A stretch of DNA of 57,879 nucleotides from Gaiellaceae bacterium (GTDB taxonomy: Bacteria; Actinomycetota; Thermoleophilia; Gaiellales; Gaiellaceae), in contig JAJTCQ010000007.1 in NCBI GenBank assembly GCA_021323315.1, positions 1-57,879 of the forward strand. Reading direction: 5' to 3'. The translations under genes were made by a program, and so were the position numbers. Below the pieces are notes generated by a model. That model was not told where the DNA came from. It made no database searches and saw only the letters and a program-made list of their open reading frames with translations. Positions within the stretch are counted from its first letter, which is position 1. Each line of letters opens with the position of its first letter. Positions 1 to 7,398 of the stretch are shown one piece after another.

Positions 1-118
1 CCGGCGCGGCGACGTACGAGCCGGGGCCGAGGCGAACGGTCTCGTCTCCGATGACGAACTCGGCTTCGCCCTCGAGTACGTAGAAGGAGTCGATCTGCTC
101 GGCGCGGCAGTTCGGTCC
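1..118 (-). CDS. Partial cupin-fold protein, cut by the window edge
   Basis: Reading the minus strand from base 118 to the edge gives 39 residues that look like the central cupin barrel: a stretch SFYVLEGEAEF followed by GDETVRLGPGSYVAAP, the usual strand, turn and strand with the glycine-proline turn. The N-terminal half of the fold is missing. The frame runs back into fabI with no ATG, GTG or TTG in the bases I checked (up to about 178), so the start is unclear. It may be a truncated or frameshifted cupin, or use an unusual start. The histidine metal ligands normally found just before this stretch are not visible. Confidence 0.4.
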
Positions 119-897
119 TACATCCCCATTGCGTGGTAGCCGGCGTCGACGTAGAGCGTCGTGCCGGACACGTTCGCGGCGTCGTCCGAGAGGAGGTACG
201 CCGCCGCGCCGCCGCAGTCGTCGGACTCGATCTGCCGATGCAGCGGGGCGCGCTCCTCGAACATCGTCTGCATCGTCGTGAAGCCGGAGATCGAGCGGGC
301 GGCAAGCGTTCGCACCGGGCCGGCGGAGATCGCGTTCACGCGGATGTTCTTGAAGCCGAGGTCCCAGGCGAGGTACCGGACGCTCGCGTCCAGCGTCGCC
401 TTCGCGACGCCCATGACGTTGTAGTGCGGCACCGCGCGCTCGCCGCCGAGGTAGGTCATGGTCACGATCGAACCGCCCCCGCGGCTCTCCATCAGCGGCT
501 CTGCCGCGCGCGAACACGCGACGAGTGAGTACGCGCTGATGTCGACTGCCATCCAGAAGCGATCGCGCGGCGTGTCGACGAAGCGGCCCTCGAGGTCTTC
601 CGCTGCCGCGAACGCGACGGAGTGGACGAGGACGTCGAGGCCGCCGCCGAAGATGTCGGCCACCTCGGAAAAGACTCGCGTGACGTCGTGGTCGGAGCGC
701 ACGTCGCACTCGGTGACGACCGGGCTCGCGATCGTCGCGGCGAGGTCGCGGACGCTCTTCTCGATGCGCTCCCCCTGATAGGTGAAGGCGACAGAGGCTC
801 CCTCGTCCGCGAGGCGCTTCGCGATGGCCCATGCGATCGAGCGCTGGTTCGCGACGCCGAGGACGAGCGCCTGTTTGCCCTGGAACCTGCCGGCCAT
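118..897 (-). CDS. fabI: Enoyl-[acyl-carrier-protein] reductase (NADH), FabI
   Basis: FabI catalyses the last reduction of each fatty-acid elongation cycle, turning trans-2-enoyl-ACP into acyl-ACP with NAD(P)H in the cytoplasm. The 259-residue protein has the family length. It shows the modified nucleotide loop GVANQRSIAWAIA (residues 14-26) and the signature Y149 / Y159-x6-K166 within TYLGGERAVPHYNVMGVAK, matching the catalytic tyrosines and lysine of bacterial FabI. The start is the ATG at 897. A TAGGAT hexamer ends 6 nt upstream of it, so the mRNA is probably leaderless. It is divergent from the SDR gene at 926 and its stop codon touches the cupin frame. The identification is firm. Confidence 0.95.
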   Translation of the reverse strand: MAGRFQGKQALVLGVANQRSIAWAIAKRLADEGASVAFTYQGERIEKSVRDLAATIASPVVTECDVRSDHDVTRVFSEVADIFGGGLDVLVHSVAFAAAEDLEGRFVDTPRDRFWMAVDISAYSLVACSRAAEPLMESRGGGSIVTMTYLGGERAVPHYNVMGVAKATLDASVRYLAWDLGFKNIRVNAISAGPVRTLAARSISGFTTMQTMFEERAPLHRQIESDDCGGAAAYLLSDDAANVSGTTLYVDAGYHAMGM

Positions 898-903
898 CCG
901 GCG

Positions 904-909
904 ATCCTA
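904..909 (-). promoter_or_regulatory. -10 box (TAGGAT) of leaderless fabI
   Basis: TAGGAT on the minus strand lies exactly 6 nt from the fabI ATG, so transcription should begin at or next to the start codon. It is only 2 nt from the divergent -10 box at 912-917. Confidence 0.55.
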
Positions 910-911
910 GT

Positions 912-917
912 TAGTCT
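912..917 (+). promoter_or_regulatory. -10 box (TAGTCT) of leaderless SDR gene
   Basis: TAGTCT lies 8 nt upstream of the ATG at 926, fitting the leaderless spacing seen at many genes in this window. Together with the fabI box it makes a very compact back-to-back promoter. Confidence 0.5.
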
Positions 918-925
918 CGCTCGCC

Positions 926-1696
926 ATGGCCGACGAGCGCATCGCGGTGATCACGGGGGCCTCGTCGGGCATCGGGGAGGCGACCGCACGCGAGCTCACG
1001 ACGCGCGGCTGGCACTGTGTACTCCTCGCGCGGCGCGCCGACGAACTCGGGCGAATCGGGCGGGAGATCGGCGGGGAGTCGGAGGTCTGCGACGTCTCCG
1101 ACCGGGCGCAGGTCGACGAGGTCGCGGGCCGTGTGCTCGAGCGACATCCGGCGATAGGACTGCTCGTCAACAACGCCGGGATCGCCGCCCGCGGAAGCTT
1201 CCTCGACATCGACCCGGAGCTCGTCGAGCGTGTCACCGCGGTGAACTACCTCGGCGGCGTCTGGTGCCTGCGCGCGTTCGCACCCGGCCTTCGCGCCGCT
1301 CGCGGTGCACATGTCGTCAACGTCGTCTCGGTGGCCGGGACGGTCGCATTCGCGCCCGCCGGAGCGTACGCGGCAGCGAAGCACGCGCAGCTCGCGTTCT
1401 CACGCTCGACCGCCGCGCTGCTCCGCCGCGAGGGGATCCACGTTCACACCGTTCTGCCAGGGTTCGTCGAGACCGCGGGATTCCCGCAGCGGACGAAGCT
1501 GCGCAGCGCGCTCCTCCGGCGCTTCGTCATCGAACCGGAGGATGTCGCGCGTGCCGTCGTGGGCGCTGTCGAGAAGGACAAGCGCGAGGTGACGGTGCCC
1601 TGGTTCCCCTACCGGCTCGTCTCCATCGGGCAGGTGCTCTTCCCGCGCCTCGTCACCACCCTGGCAGCGCGATCGACGGCGCACCGCGACGAGTAG
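926..1696 (+). CDS. Short-chain dehydrogenase/reductase (SDR)
   Basis: A classical SDR of 256 residues, an NAD(P)-dependent oxidoreductase of unknown substrate. The nucleotide-binding motif TGASSGIG is at residues 10-17, NNAG at 82-85, and the catalytic triad is S135, Y148 and K152 (YAAAK). A basic-hydrophobic C-terminal segment (about 210-245) with WFPYRLVSIGQVLFPRLV suggests membrane association, as in SDRs acting on lipids. It is divergent from fabI with only 28 bp between the start codons, so co-regulation with lipid synthesis is possible but not shown. The start is an ATG preceded by a leaderless-type -10 box. Confidence 0.9.
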   Translation: MADERIAVITGASSGIGEATARELTTRGWHCVLLARRADELGRIGREIGGESEVCDVSDRAQVDEVAGRVLERHPAIGLLVNNAGIAARGSFLDIDPELVERVTAVNYLGGVWCLRAFAPGLRAARGAHVVNVVSVAGTVAFAPAGAYAAAKHAQLAFSRSTAALLRREGIHVHTVLPGFVETAGFPQRTKLRSALLRRFVIEPEDVARAVVGAVEKDKREVTVPWFPYRLVSIGQVLFPRLVTTLAARSTAHRDE

Positions 1697-1702
1697 CGCG
1701 GC

Positions 1703-2380
1703 TCAGACGCGCGCCTTGCGCGCCACGTACCAGCCGATCTCGATGTCGTAGGGCCTCGCCGGCGCGGGGCCACGGATCCGCTCACGCTCCTCGTCGTCGA
1801 AGCCGGCGAGCTCGAGCCGCTCCTCGAGGTCGACCTGCTCGCGCGTGACCTCGGACGACAACAGCACGAGATCGTTGGCGTCGAGGAAGCCCCGGATGTC
1901 CGCCTCGGGGAGCAGCCGCTGGTGCGTCTCGTCGCGCAGACGCTCGAAGCGGTCCTGCTCGAGGTTGACGAGGGGGTCGATGGAGCCGAGCTGGTCGGCG
2001 ATGAAGATCTTGCCCCCGGGACGCGCGACACGAGCGAGCTCGGAGACCGCGAGCTCGGGGCGACGCACGTGATGAAGGACGCGGTGGCAGCAGACGAGGT
2101 CGAATTCTGCGTAACCGAAGGGCAGGCTCATCACGTCCGCCTGCTGGAGGCGGACGTTCGCGGGCGCGGACGCTCGCGCGGCCTCGAGGTAGTCCTCCCG
2201 CGTGTCGACGCCGACGACCTCGGCCACGTGCGGCGCGAGCGCCAAGGCAACCGAGCCCGTCCCGCACCCGGCGTCGAGCGCCGCCTCCGTTCCCGTGAAC
2301 GGGCCGAGAAGCCGCCGGACGCGCTCGGCCAGATCGGCGCTCCGTCGCTCCTGCAGGGCGAGCCGCAGCTCGACGCTCAC
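1703..2380 (-). CDS. Class I SAM-dependent methyltransferase
   Basis: A 225-residue methyltransferase starting at GTG 2380. Motif I is LDAGCGTGS (about residues 35-43), followed by GVDTRE for the acidic ribose ligand and a CCHRVLHHV segment typical of UbiE/Methyltransf_11 proteins. The substrate cannot be told; family members methylate quinones, lipids or small metabolites. The GTG overlaps the stop codon of the upstream nucleotidyltransferase gene as GTGA, so it is the last gene of the HAD-acpS-nnr-alr operon and is probably translationally coupled. In the same frame the reading continues upstream without a stop, but that part is a shadow of the neighbouring gene. Confidence 0.85.
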   Translation of the reverse strand: MSVELRLALQERRSADLAERVRRLLGPFTGTEAALDAGCGTGSVALALAPHVAEVVGVDTREDYLEAARASAPANVRLQQADVMSLPFGYAEFDLVCCHRVLHHVRRPELAVSELARVARPGGKIFIADQLGSIDPLVNLEQDRFERLRDETHQRLLPEADIRGFLDANDLVLLSSEVTREQVDLEERLELAGFDDEERERIRGPAPARPYDIEIGWYVARKARV

Positions 2381-3408
2381 GACTCCGCCGCCGCCAGCTC
2401 GCGCGCGAGCGCGAGCGCCTCGTCGCGCGTCGAGATCGTCCCCGCTGCCCGCTCCTCGCCGATGGCGTCGAGAATACGTCCGATCGCGGGACCTGGTTCG
2501 AGACCGAGCTCGTCGCCGCGGACGAGCGGCGCGGGCGGATCCGCATGTCGCGCGGCCTCGACGACGCCGACGAGCTCGGGAGCGCCGACGAACGCCAGCG
2601 CGTCGAGCGCCCACGGCTCGGTCGCACGGCGAAAGCGGTGGATCGTGCGGGGCGACGGATCGTCCGGTTTCCGCGCCCTGCGCAACGCCGCCGCGTAGCG
2701 CCTCAGCCCGTTCGAGATCGGGAGGCGCCGACCGAGGTCGTCCCCGAAGACGACGACGAGCCGGAAGCCAGGATCGTCGAGCGCGTCGAGACGCTCGTCG
2801 AGCCGTCCGCCGAGCGGCGCAAGGAGACCGACCTCGTCGAGGCGGCGATACCCAGCGGGAGAGAGGCGCTCGAGCTCTGCGAGCACACGCTCTCCCGCGG
2901 GCTTCGTGACGAGCGCGGCCGAGGCACGCAGGAGCGCCTCGGTCTCCGCGTCCATTGCGAACCCGAGCTCGTCCTCGAACCGGACCGCCCGCAGGAGCCG
3001 CAGCGGATCGTCGAGGAAGATCGAATCGGACACGGCTCGGATGACACCAGCGTCGAGGTCTGCCCGCCCGTCGTGCGGGTCGTGCGTCGCGCCCGTCCCC
3101 ACGTGCACCGCGATTGCGTTGAACGTGAAGTCCCGTGTGGCGAGGTCGGCGTCGATGCCATCTCCGACCGGCGTGAAGTCGACGGTCTCCTGAACCCCGT
3201 CGACGACGACTCGCCACGCCCCGTGACGCTCCGAGAGCGGGAAGACGGAGCCTCCGAAGCGCCGGGCGAAGCGGTTCGCGGCGTCTCGCGGCTCGGCGCA
3301 CGAGACGTCGAGGTCGAGGACCGGGCGCAGGAGGAGCTGGTCACGGATCGCGCCGCCCACCACCCACGCGTCCTCGTCCCCGAGGAGCTCGCGGAGACGC
3401 TCATCCAT
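2377..3408 (-). CDS. Poly(A) polymerase / tRNA nucleotidyltransferase-like (class II)
   Basis: A 343-residue class II nucleotidyltransferase of the PcnB/CCA-adding superfamily, which adds nucleotides to RNA 3' ends such as tRNA CCA. The head domain has GGAIRD (18-23), the metal-binding pair D32/D34 in LDLDVS, then RDFTFNAIAV and a DDPLRLLRAVRFEDELGF segment, the classic RNA-binding signature of this superfamily. It is shorter than full CCA-adding enzymes (about 400-480 residues) and shows no HD domain. The start is ATG 3408, because residues before it in the frame are a shadow of alr. It overlaps the alr stop by 8 nt and the next gene by 4 nt. Whether it adds CCA or A tails cannot be told from sequence. 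Confidence 0.82.
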   Translation of the reverse strand: MDERLRELLGDEDAWVVGGAIRDQLLLRPVLDLDVSCAEPRDAANRFARRFGGSVFPLSERHGAWRVVVDGVQETVDFTPVGDGIDADLATRDFTFNAIAVHVGTGATHDPHDGRADLDAGVIRAVSDSIFLDDPLRLLRAVRFEDELGFAMDAETEALLRASAALVTKPAGERVLAELERLSPAGYRRLDEVGLLAPLGGRLDERLDALDDPGFRLVVVFGDDLGRRLPISNGLRRYAAALRRARKPDDPSPRTIHRFRRATEPWALDALAFVGAPELVGVVEAARHADPPAPLVRGDELGLEPGPAIGRILDAIGEERAAGTISTRDEALALARELAAAES

Positions 3409-4429
3409 CGACGGCGACCCGCCGGGCGCGGCCGGAGCGTGTGTTGAGCCCGACCGCGATCTCGTAGGCGATCGTGTCGGCCACACGCGCGTGCTCTTCG
3501 ATGAGCACCCCATCGCCCACGAGCGTGACGGGCGTGCCCGGTTCGACCGGCGCGTCGAGCACGACCGCGAGCGCGTCCATGGAGATCGTCCCGACCACGC
3601 GACGGCGAGCGCCAGCGACGAGCAGGTCTGTTCCGGTCATGTCACGGCGGAACCCGTCGGCGTACCCGACGGGGACGACGCCGATCCAGGTGGGGCGATC
3701 AGCGACGTGACGGCGGCCGTAGCCCGTGCTCTCGCCGGGCTCGAGTCTCTTGGACAAGGCGACGTACGACTCCCAGCGCAGGGCCGGTTCGAGGCCTTCG
3801 TCAGCCGGATCTGTGCCGAACGGCGAGATGCCGTAGAGCGCGATCCCGCACCGGACCGCGTCGAACCTCGACTCCGCGAAGCGCAGCACGGCAGCACTGT
3901 TGGCGAGATGCCGCGTGAGGGAGCCGAGCCCGGCAGTCGCCTCGCGGAAGCGCGCCACCTGGAGTTGCGTGAAGGCGGGGTCGGACTCGGCGGACGCGAG
4001 GTGACTCATCACGCCGACGACGTCGCGGGTGGGAGCCGGGATCTCGGACAGGCCCCAGCGACCCATCCCGGTGTCGATCTTGAGATGGACGCGCACGCCT
4101 TCAGGCACCTGCCCGTCCGCCGCCACCAGCTCCAGGCGGGCTATGCGCGCCTCGCCGAGCTCTCGCTCCGAGACCGGCCCCATGACGAGGATGCGAGCGT
4201 TGCGAAGCGCTGCGCGTAGGTGCAGGGCCTCGGGCAGCGTGGCGACGCAGAGCGCGGTCGCTCCTGCCTCGAGCGCAGCCTTGGACACGTCGACGGCGCC
4301 GTGGCCGTACCCTTCGGCCTTCACGACCGCCCAGAGCTCGGCGCCCTCCGCAGCACGCAGAAGGGTTTCGGCGTTCCGCCGGACCGCGCCGAGGTCGAGG
4401 GTGAAGCACGAGCGCTCCATGCGGGCCAT
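3401..4429 (-). CDS. alr: Alanine racemase
   Basis: Alr is a PLP enzyme that makes D-alanine for peptidoglycan in the cytoplasm. The PLP lysine is K37 in AVVKAEGYGHG (the usual form is VVKANAYGHG) and the second catalytic residue is the tyrosine of STGYGRR (Y237). HLKIDTGMGRWG and GIALYGISPF are further signatures. At 342 residues it is slightly shorter than usual (about 370). Start choice: ATG 4429 or ATG 4420 are both possible; the sequence GACAAT lies 7 nt before the second one. It sits between nnr and the nucleotidyltransferase gene, the familiar actinobacterial acpS-nnr-alr order. Confidence 0.93.
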   Translation of the reverse strand: MARMERSCFTLDLGAVRRNAETLLRAAEGAELWAVVKAEGYGHGAVDVSKAALEAGATALCVATLPEALHLRAALRNARILVMGPVSERELGEARIARLELVAADGQVPEGVRVHLKIDTGMGRWGLSEIPAPTRDVVGVMSHLASAESDPAFTQLQVARFREATAGLGSLTRHLANSAAVLRFAESRFDAVRCGIALYGISPFGTDPADEGLEPALRWESYVALSKRLEPGESTGYGRRHVADRPTWIGVVPVGYADGFRRDMTGTDLLVAGARRRVVGTISMDALAVVLDAPVEPGTPVTLVGDGVLIEEHARVADTIAYEIAVGLNTRSGRARRVAVDG

Positions 4430-4460
4430 TGTCTACTCGAACTCCCGGATCGGCATCGAG

Positions 4461-5828
4461 TCAGCGTTCGAGCGCTGCCGGCAGCAGGTGGAGGAGGTCG
4501 CTCGCGACCAGCCCGGCCTGCCTCGGAGCAGCTGACGCCGCGAGGCCGTGTGCGACGGCCGCCGCAGCAGCTGCCGTTGCCGGATCGAGACCCTTCGCGA
4601 GAAATGCGGCCACAACACCTGTCAACACGTCGCCCGTGCCTGCCGTCGCGAGTGACGGCGGACCGTGGTCGGAGACCACCGTCGTGCCGTCCGGCGAAGC
4701 GACGAGCGTGTCCGACCCCTTGAGCAGGACCACGGCGCCGAAGCTCAGTGCGGCCTCACGCGCCGCGGCAAGCCGGTGCGCGTCCACCCACTCGGAGTCT
4801 CGGCCGAGCAGGCGGCCGAGCTCCCCGGCGTGCGGCGTGAGCACGGTCGGCGCCTGGCGTTCGACGGGCTCGAGCTCGAAGAGCGCGTCGGCGTCCACGA
4901 CCGCGGGGAGGTCGAGCTGCTCGAGAAGCTCACGCACGAGGGCCGAGCGCCGTGAGCCTCGGCCCAGCCCTGGACCCAACGCGACGGCCGTCGCGCGCTC
5001 GGCGGCTGCGCGAATCGTCTCGACGGCGTCCCCCTCGCGCCAGGGGATCTTTACGGGCTCGAGCGCCAGCGCCTCCGCCGCCGGCAGCGCCTCCGCCGGT
5101 ACCGCGAGCGCGACGTAGCCCGCATCGGCGCGAAGCGCAGCCATCGCGGTCAGGCAGGCGGCGCTCGTCGTGCCGGGCTGACCCCCGACAACGAGCACGG
5201 AGCCGGCGGTGTACTTGGAGTCACCCGCCTTCCTCCGCGGGACGTCATCCAGGACGGCGCCGGTCGTGCGGCGGAGTTCGGTCGCCGCGCCGTCGAGGCC
5301 GATGTCCGCGACGACGAGGCGGCCTGCATGGAAACGCCCGGGCGCGACGACCAGGCCGACCTTCGGCGCGTGGAACGTGACCGTCAGCTCGGCTTCGACG
5401 GCTGCGCCGGCGATCTCGCCGGTGGACGCGTCGACCCCGGAGGGGACGTCCACGGATACGACCGGTGCGGCGGCCCCGTTGATCCGCGTGATCAACTCGG
5501 CCGCGTCGGGCCGCGGCGCGCCGTGGAACCCCGTTCCGAAGATCGCGTCGACGACGACGTCGTACCCGTCGAGCTCGTTCGTCTCGTCCGCGAGGTGACC
5601 CGCGTCGCGCAGAAGTCGTGCCGCAACACGTCCGTCGCCTCCGTTCGACCCGCCGCCGCAGACGCACGCGAAGCTCCGTGCAGCCGGGAAGGCGAGCATC
5701 GTCTCTCGGGCAACCGCTGCTCCGGCTCGCTCCATCAGCTCCGGAATCGAGTCCGGATAGTCCCGGTACCGCTCCTCGGCCGCGCGCATCTCGGCGGCGG
5801 TGTACAGCGGCTCGTACGGCTCACCCAT
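4461..5828 (-). CDS. nnr: Bifunctional NAD(P)H-hydrate epimerase / ADP-dependent dehydratase
   Basis: Nnr repairs damaged nicotinamide cofactors: the N-terminal YjeF_N domain (about residues 1-200) epimerises NAD(P)HX and the C-terminal carbohydrate-kinase-like domain (about 205-455) dehydrates S-NAD(P)HX using ADP. Seen in the sequence are GGGSNGGDG (58-66), PSGVDASTG in the epimerase half, and LTPHAGELGRLLG, KGSDTLVA and AGTGDVLTG in the dehydratase half. The total of 455 residues fits the fused form. The start at ATG 5828 overlaps the acpS stop by 8 nt. It lies between acpS and alr in the operon. Confidence 0.93.
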   Translation of the reverse strand: MGEPYEPLYTAAEMRAAEERYRDYPDSIPELMERAGAAVARETMLAFPAARSFACVCGGGSNGGDGRVAARLLRDAGHLADETNELDGYDVVVDAIFGTGFHGAPRPDAAELITRINGAAAPVVSVDVPSGVDASTGEIAGAAVEAELTVTFHAPKVGLVVAPGRFHAGRLVVADIGLDGAATELRRTTGAVLDDVPRRKAGDSKYTAGSVLVVGGQPGTTSAACLTAMAALRADAGYVALAVPAEALPAAEALALEPVKIPWREGDAVETIRAAAERATAVALGPGLGRGSRRSALVRELLEQLDLPAVVDADALFELEPVERQAPTVLTPHAGELGRLLGRDSEWVDAHRLAAAREAALSFGAVVLLKGSDTLVASPDGTTVVSDHGPPSLATAGTGDVLTGVVAAFLAKGLDPATAAAAAAVAHGLAASAAPRQAGLVASDLLHLLPAALER

Positions 5829-6186
5829 CGACGCGAGGGCTCACGACGGCGATCGCAGCGGCGATCTCGCGCGAGTGCGTCATCGAGAGGTCGATGTCGC
5901 CCGCCCGGACGCGCTCGGCGTACGCCGCGGTGCGACCCAAGAGGCGCACTCCCGGCTTCGGGCGACCGACGATCTCGATCTCCTGCCACGTGAACCGCAC
6001 ACCGCAGCCGAGCGCCTTGCCGACGGCTTCCTTTCCCGCGAACCGTCCCGCGTAGCTCTGCGCCGGGCGAGCTCGCGAGTCGCAGTAGGCACGCTCGGCC
6101 TCGGTGAAGCAGCGCTCGCGAAACGCGGGCCTCTCGAGCGCGCGCTCGATGCGCTCGATCTCGATGATGTCGACGCCCACCTTCAC
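5821..6186 (-). CDS. acpS: Holo-[acyl-carrier-protein] synthase
   Basis: AcpS moves 4'-phosphopantetheine from CoA onto apo-ACP, activating it for fatty-acid synthesis. The 121-residue protein has the family length and motifs: VGVDIIEIERIE at the N-terminus (Mg-binding D6), CFTEAERAYC, and YAGRFAGKEAVGKALG with the second acidic ligand, then GRPKPGVRLLGR and LSMTHSREIAAA. The start GTG 6186 overlaps the stop of the upstream HAD gene as GTGA. The frame is open further upstream but that sequence is a shadow. Confidence 0.95.
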   Translation of the reverse strand: MKVGVDIIEIERIERALERPAFRERCFTEAERAYCDSRARPAQSYAGRFAGKEAVGKALGCGVRFTWQEIEIVGRPKPGVRLLGRTAAYAERVRAGDIDLSMTHSREIAAAIAVVSPRVDG

Positions 6187-6977
6187 GGAGCCCAGCCCCC
6201 GGCGAGATCCTCCTCGAGGAGTGACGGGAAGTGCGCGAGCGACGAGACGACGATGTCCGGCGGCGTATCGGCCGACTCGAGCGCCTCGGGCCGGAACTTC
6301 CCCGTACGCACGAGCGCCGTCTTCATCCCGAAGAGGCGCGCGCCACGCACGTCGGCCTCGACGTCGTCGGTGACGAGCCACGTCAACTCGGGCTCGGCGC
6401 CGAGGGCGTCGAGCGCGGCCGCGAAGTACGAGGGGCTCGGCTTCCCGAGCACCGTGGCCTCGACGCCGGTCGCGTACTCGAGCCCGGCCACGAACGCGCC
6501 CGAGTCGAGCATCGGCCCGAGGCTCGTCTGCCACCACTTGTTCTTGTGCAGGCAGTACAGGGAAGCGCCCATCTGGATCTCCGAGAAGGCACGCGAGAGG
6601 TTCATGTAGCTGAACACCTGGTTCGGCTCGATCGTCTCGTCGCAGCCGCCAACGAGCACGGCCTCGGCGTGGTCGCCGACGAGCTCGATGCCCTCGAGGT
6701 CCGGGACGATGGACGGCATCACGAGTGCCAGCACGCGCTTCCCCTCGAGCTCGCGAACCGCGGCCCCCGGCGTCGTCTGCAGCTCTTCCGGCTCGAGCGT
6801 GAAGCCCATCTCACGCAGTTCCTCGGCGAGGCGGGCGCGCGGGCGGGTCGAGTTGTTCGTGACGAACCGGAGCGCGTGGCCGGCGTGCCGAAGCTCGGAG
6901 ACGGCGTCCGCGCCGCCGGGAATCGGTTCGCCCGAGACGTGCAGGACGCCGTCGATGTCGAGCAGAATGCACGCCAT
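6183..6977 (-). CDS. HAD-IIA family hydrolase
   Basis: A cytoplasmic HAD-superfamily phosphatase of subfamily IIA, 264 residues from ATG 6977. Motif I is LLDIDGVLH (nucleophile and acid D7/D9), motif II is the FVTNNSTRPRARL loop, motif III is LGKPSPSYF, and motif IV is WLVTDDVEADVRGA. The C2-type cap lies between motifs II and III. It resembles the phospholysine/phosphohistidine phosphatase-like (LHPP-like) branch, but the substrate is unknown. It is the first gene of the acpS-nnr-alr operon. The start codon overlaps the divergent arfB start (shared CATG), and TAAACT lies 8 nt upstream, so translation is probably leaderless. A start at 7001 is possible but less likely. Confidence 0.85.
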   Translation of the reverse strand: MACILLDIDGVLHVSGEPIPGGADAVSELRHAGHALRFVTNNSTRPRARLAEELREMGFTLEPEELQTTPGAAVRELEGKRVLALVMPSIVPDLEGIELVGDHAEAVLVGGCDETIEPNQVFSYMNLSRAFSEIQMGASLYCLHKNKWWQTSLGPMLDSGAFVAGLEYATGVEATVLGKPSPSYFAAALDALGAEPELTWLVTDDVEADVRGARLFGMKTALVRTGKFRPEALESADTPPDIVVSSLAHFPSLLEEDLAGGWAP

Positions 6978-7389
6978 GGAGCGTGAGTTTATTCGGGTCA
7001 CACGCTCGGTCCTCCTCCCCGTTTCCGAGATCGAGATGAGGGTCTCGCGCTCGAGTGGGCCGGGTGGACAGCACGCGCAGAAGTCCTCGACGCGGGTCGA
7101 GGCGTCGTTCGATGTCGGCGCCTCCAGCGCTCTGACGGAGACGCAGAAGCGACGCGTCGTCGCGCGCGCCGGACCCGTCTTGCGCGCGGTCGCGCAGGAC
7201 GAGCGGAGTCAGTCGAGGAATCGTGAGCTTGCCGTCGAGCGGCTCGTCGGGAAGCTGCGCGAAGCACTTGCGGTTCCGCGGCGGCGTATGCCGACAAAGC
7301 CGACCTCTGCGGCGCGTCAACGGAGGCTGGAGGATAAGCGCCGGCGCGCACGGACCAAGGCTCTCCGGAGGCCTCCAGGCCGGGAATAG
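6976..7389 (+). CDS. arfB: ArfB-type peptidyl-tRNA hydrolase (ribosome rescue, GGQ domain)
   Basis: ArfB frees stalled nonstop ribosomes by hydrolysing peptidyl-tRNA. The 137-residue protein begins like E. coli ArfB (hydrophobic strand, then the catalytic loop): SSGPGGQHAQKSSTRVE, with GGQ at residues 30-32. After the domain comes the strongly basic C-terminal tail (about 105-137, rich in Arg and Lys) that ArfB inserts in the empty mRNA channel. The start ATG 6976 shares the palindrome CATG with the divergent HAD gene start, which is unusual. The TAG stop is part of the -10 box of the next gene. Confidence 0.9.
   Translation: MEREFIRVTRSVLLPVSEIEMRVSRSSGPGGQHAQKSSTRVEASFDVGASSALTETQKRRVVARAGPVLRAVAQDERSQSRNRELAVERLVGKLREALAVPRRRMPTKPTSAARQRRLEDKRRRARTKALRRPPGRE
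6986..6991 (-). promoter_or_regulatory. -10 box (TAAACT) of the HAD-acpS-nnr-alr operon
   Basis: TAAACT on the minus strand lies 8 nt upstream of the ATG at 6977 and is embedded in the first codons of arfB on the other strand. Confidence 0.5.
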
Positions 7390-7392
7390 ACT
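7387..7392 (+). promoter_or_regulatory. -10 box (TAGACT) of the formate dehydrogenase operon
   Basis: TAGACT lies 6 nt upstream of the GTG at 7399. Its first three bases are the arfB stop codon TAG. Confidence 0.55.
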
Positions 7393-7398
7393 CGCCTC

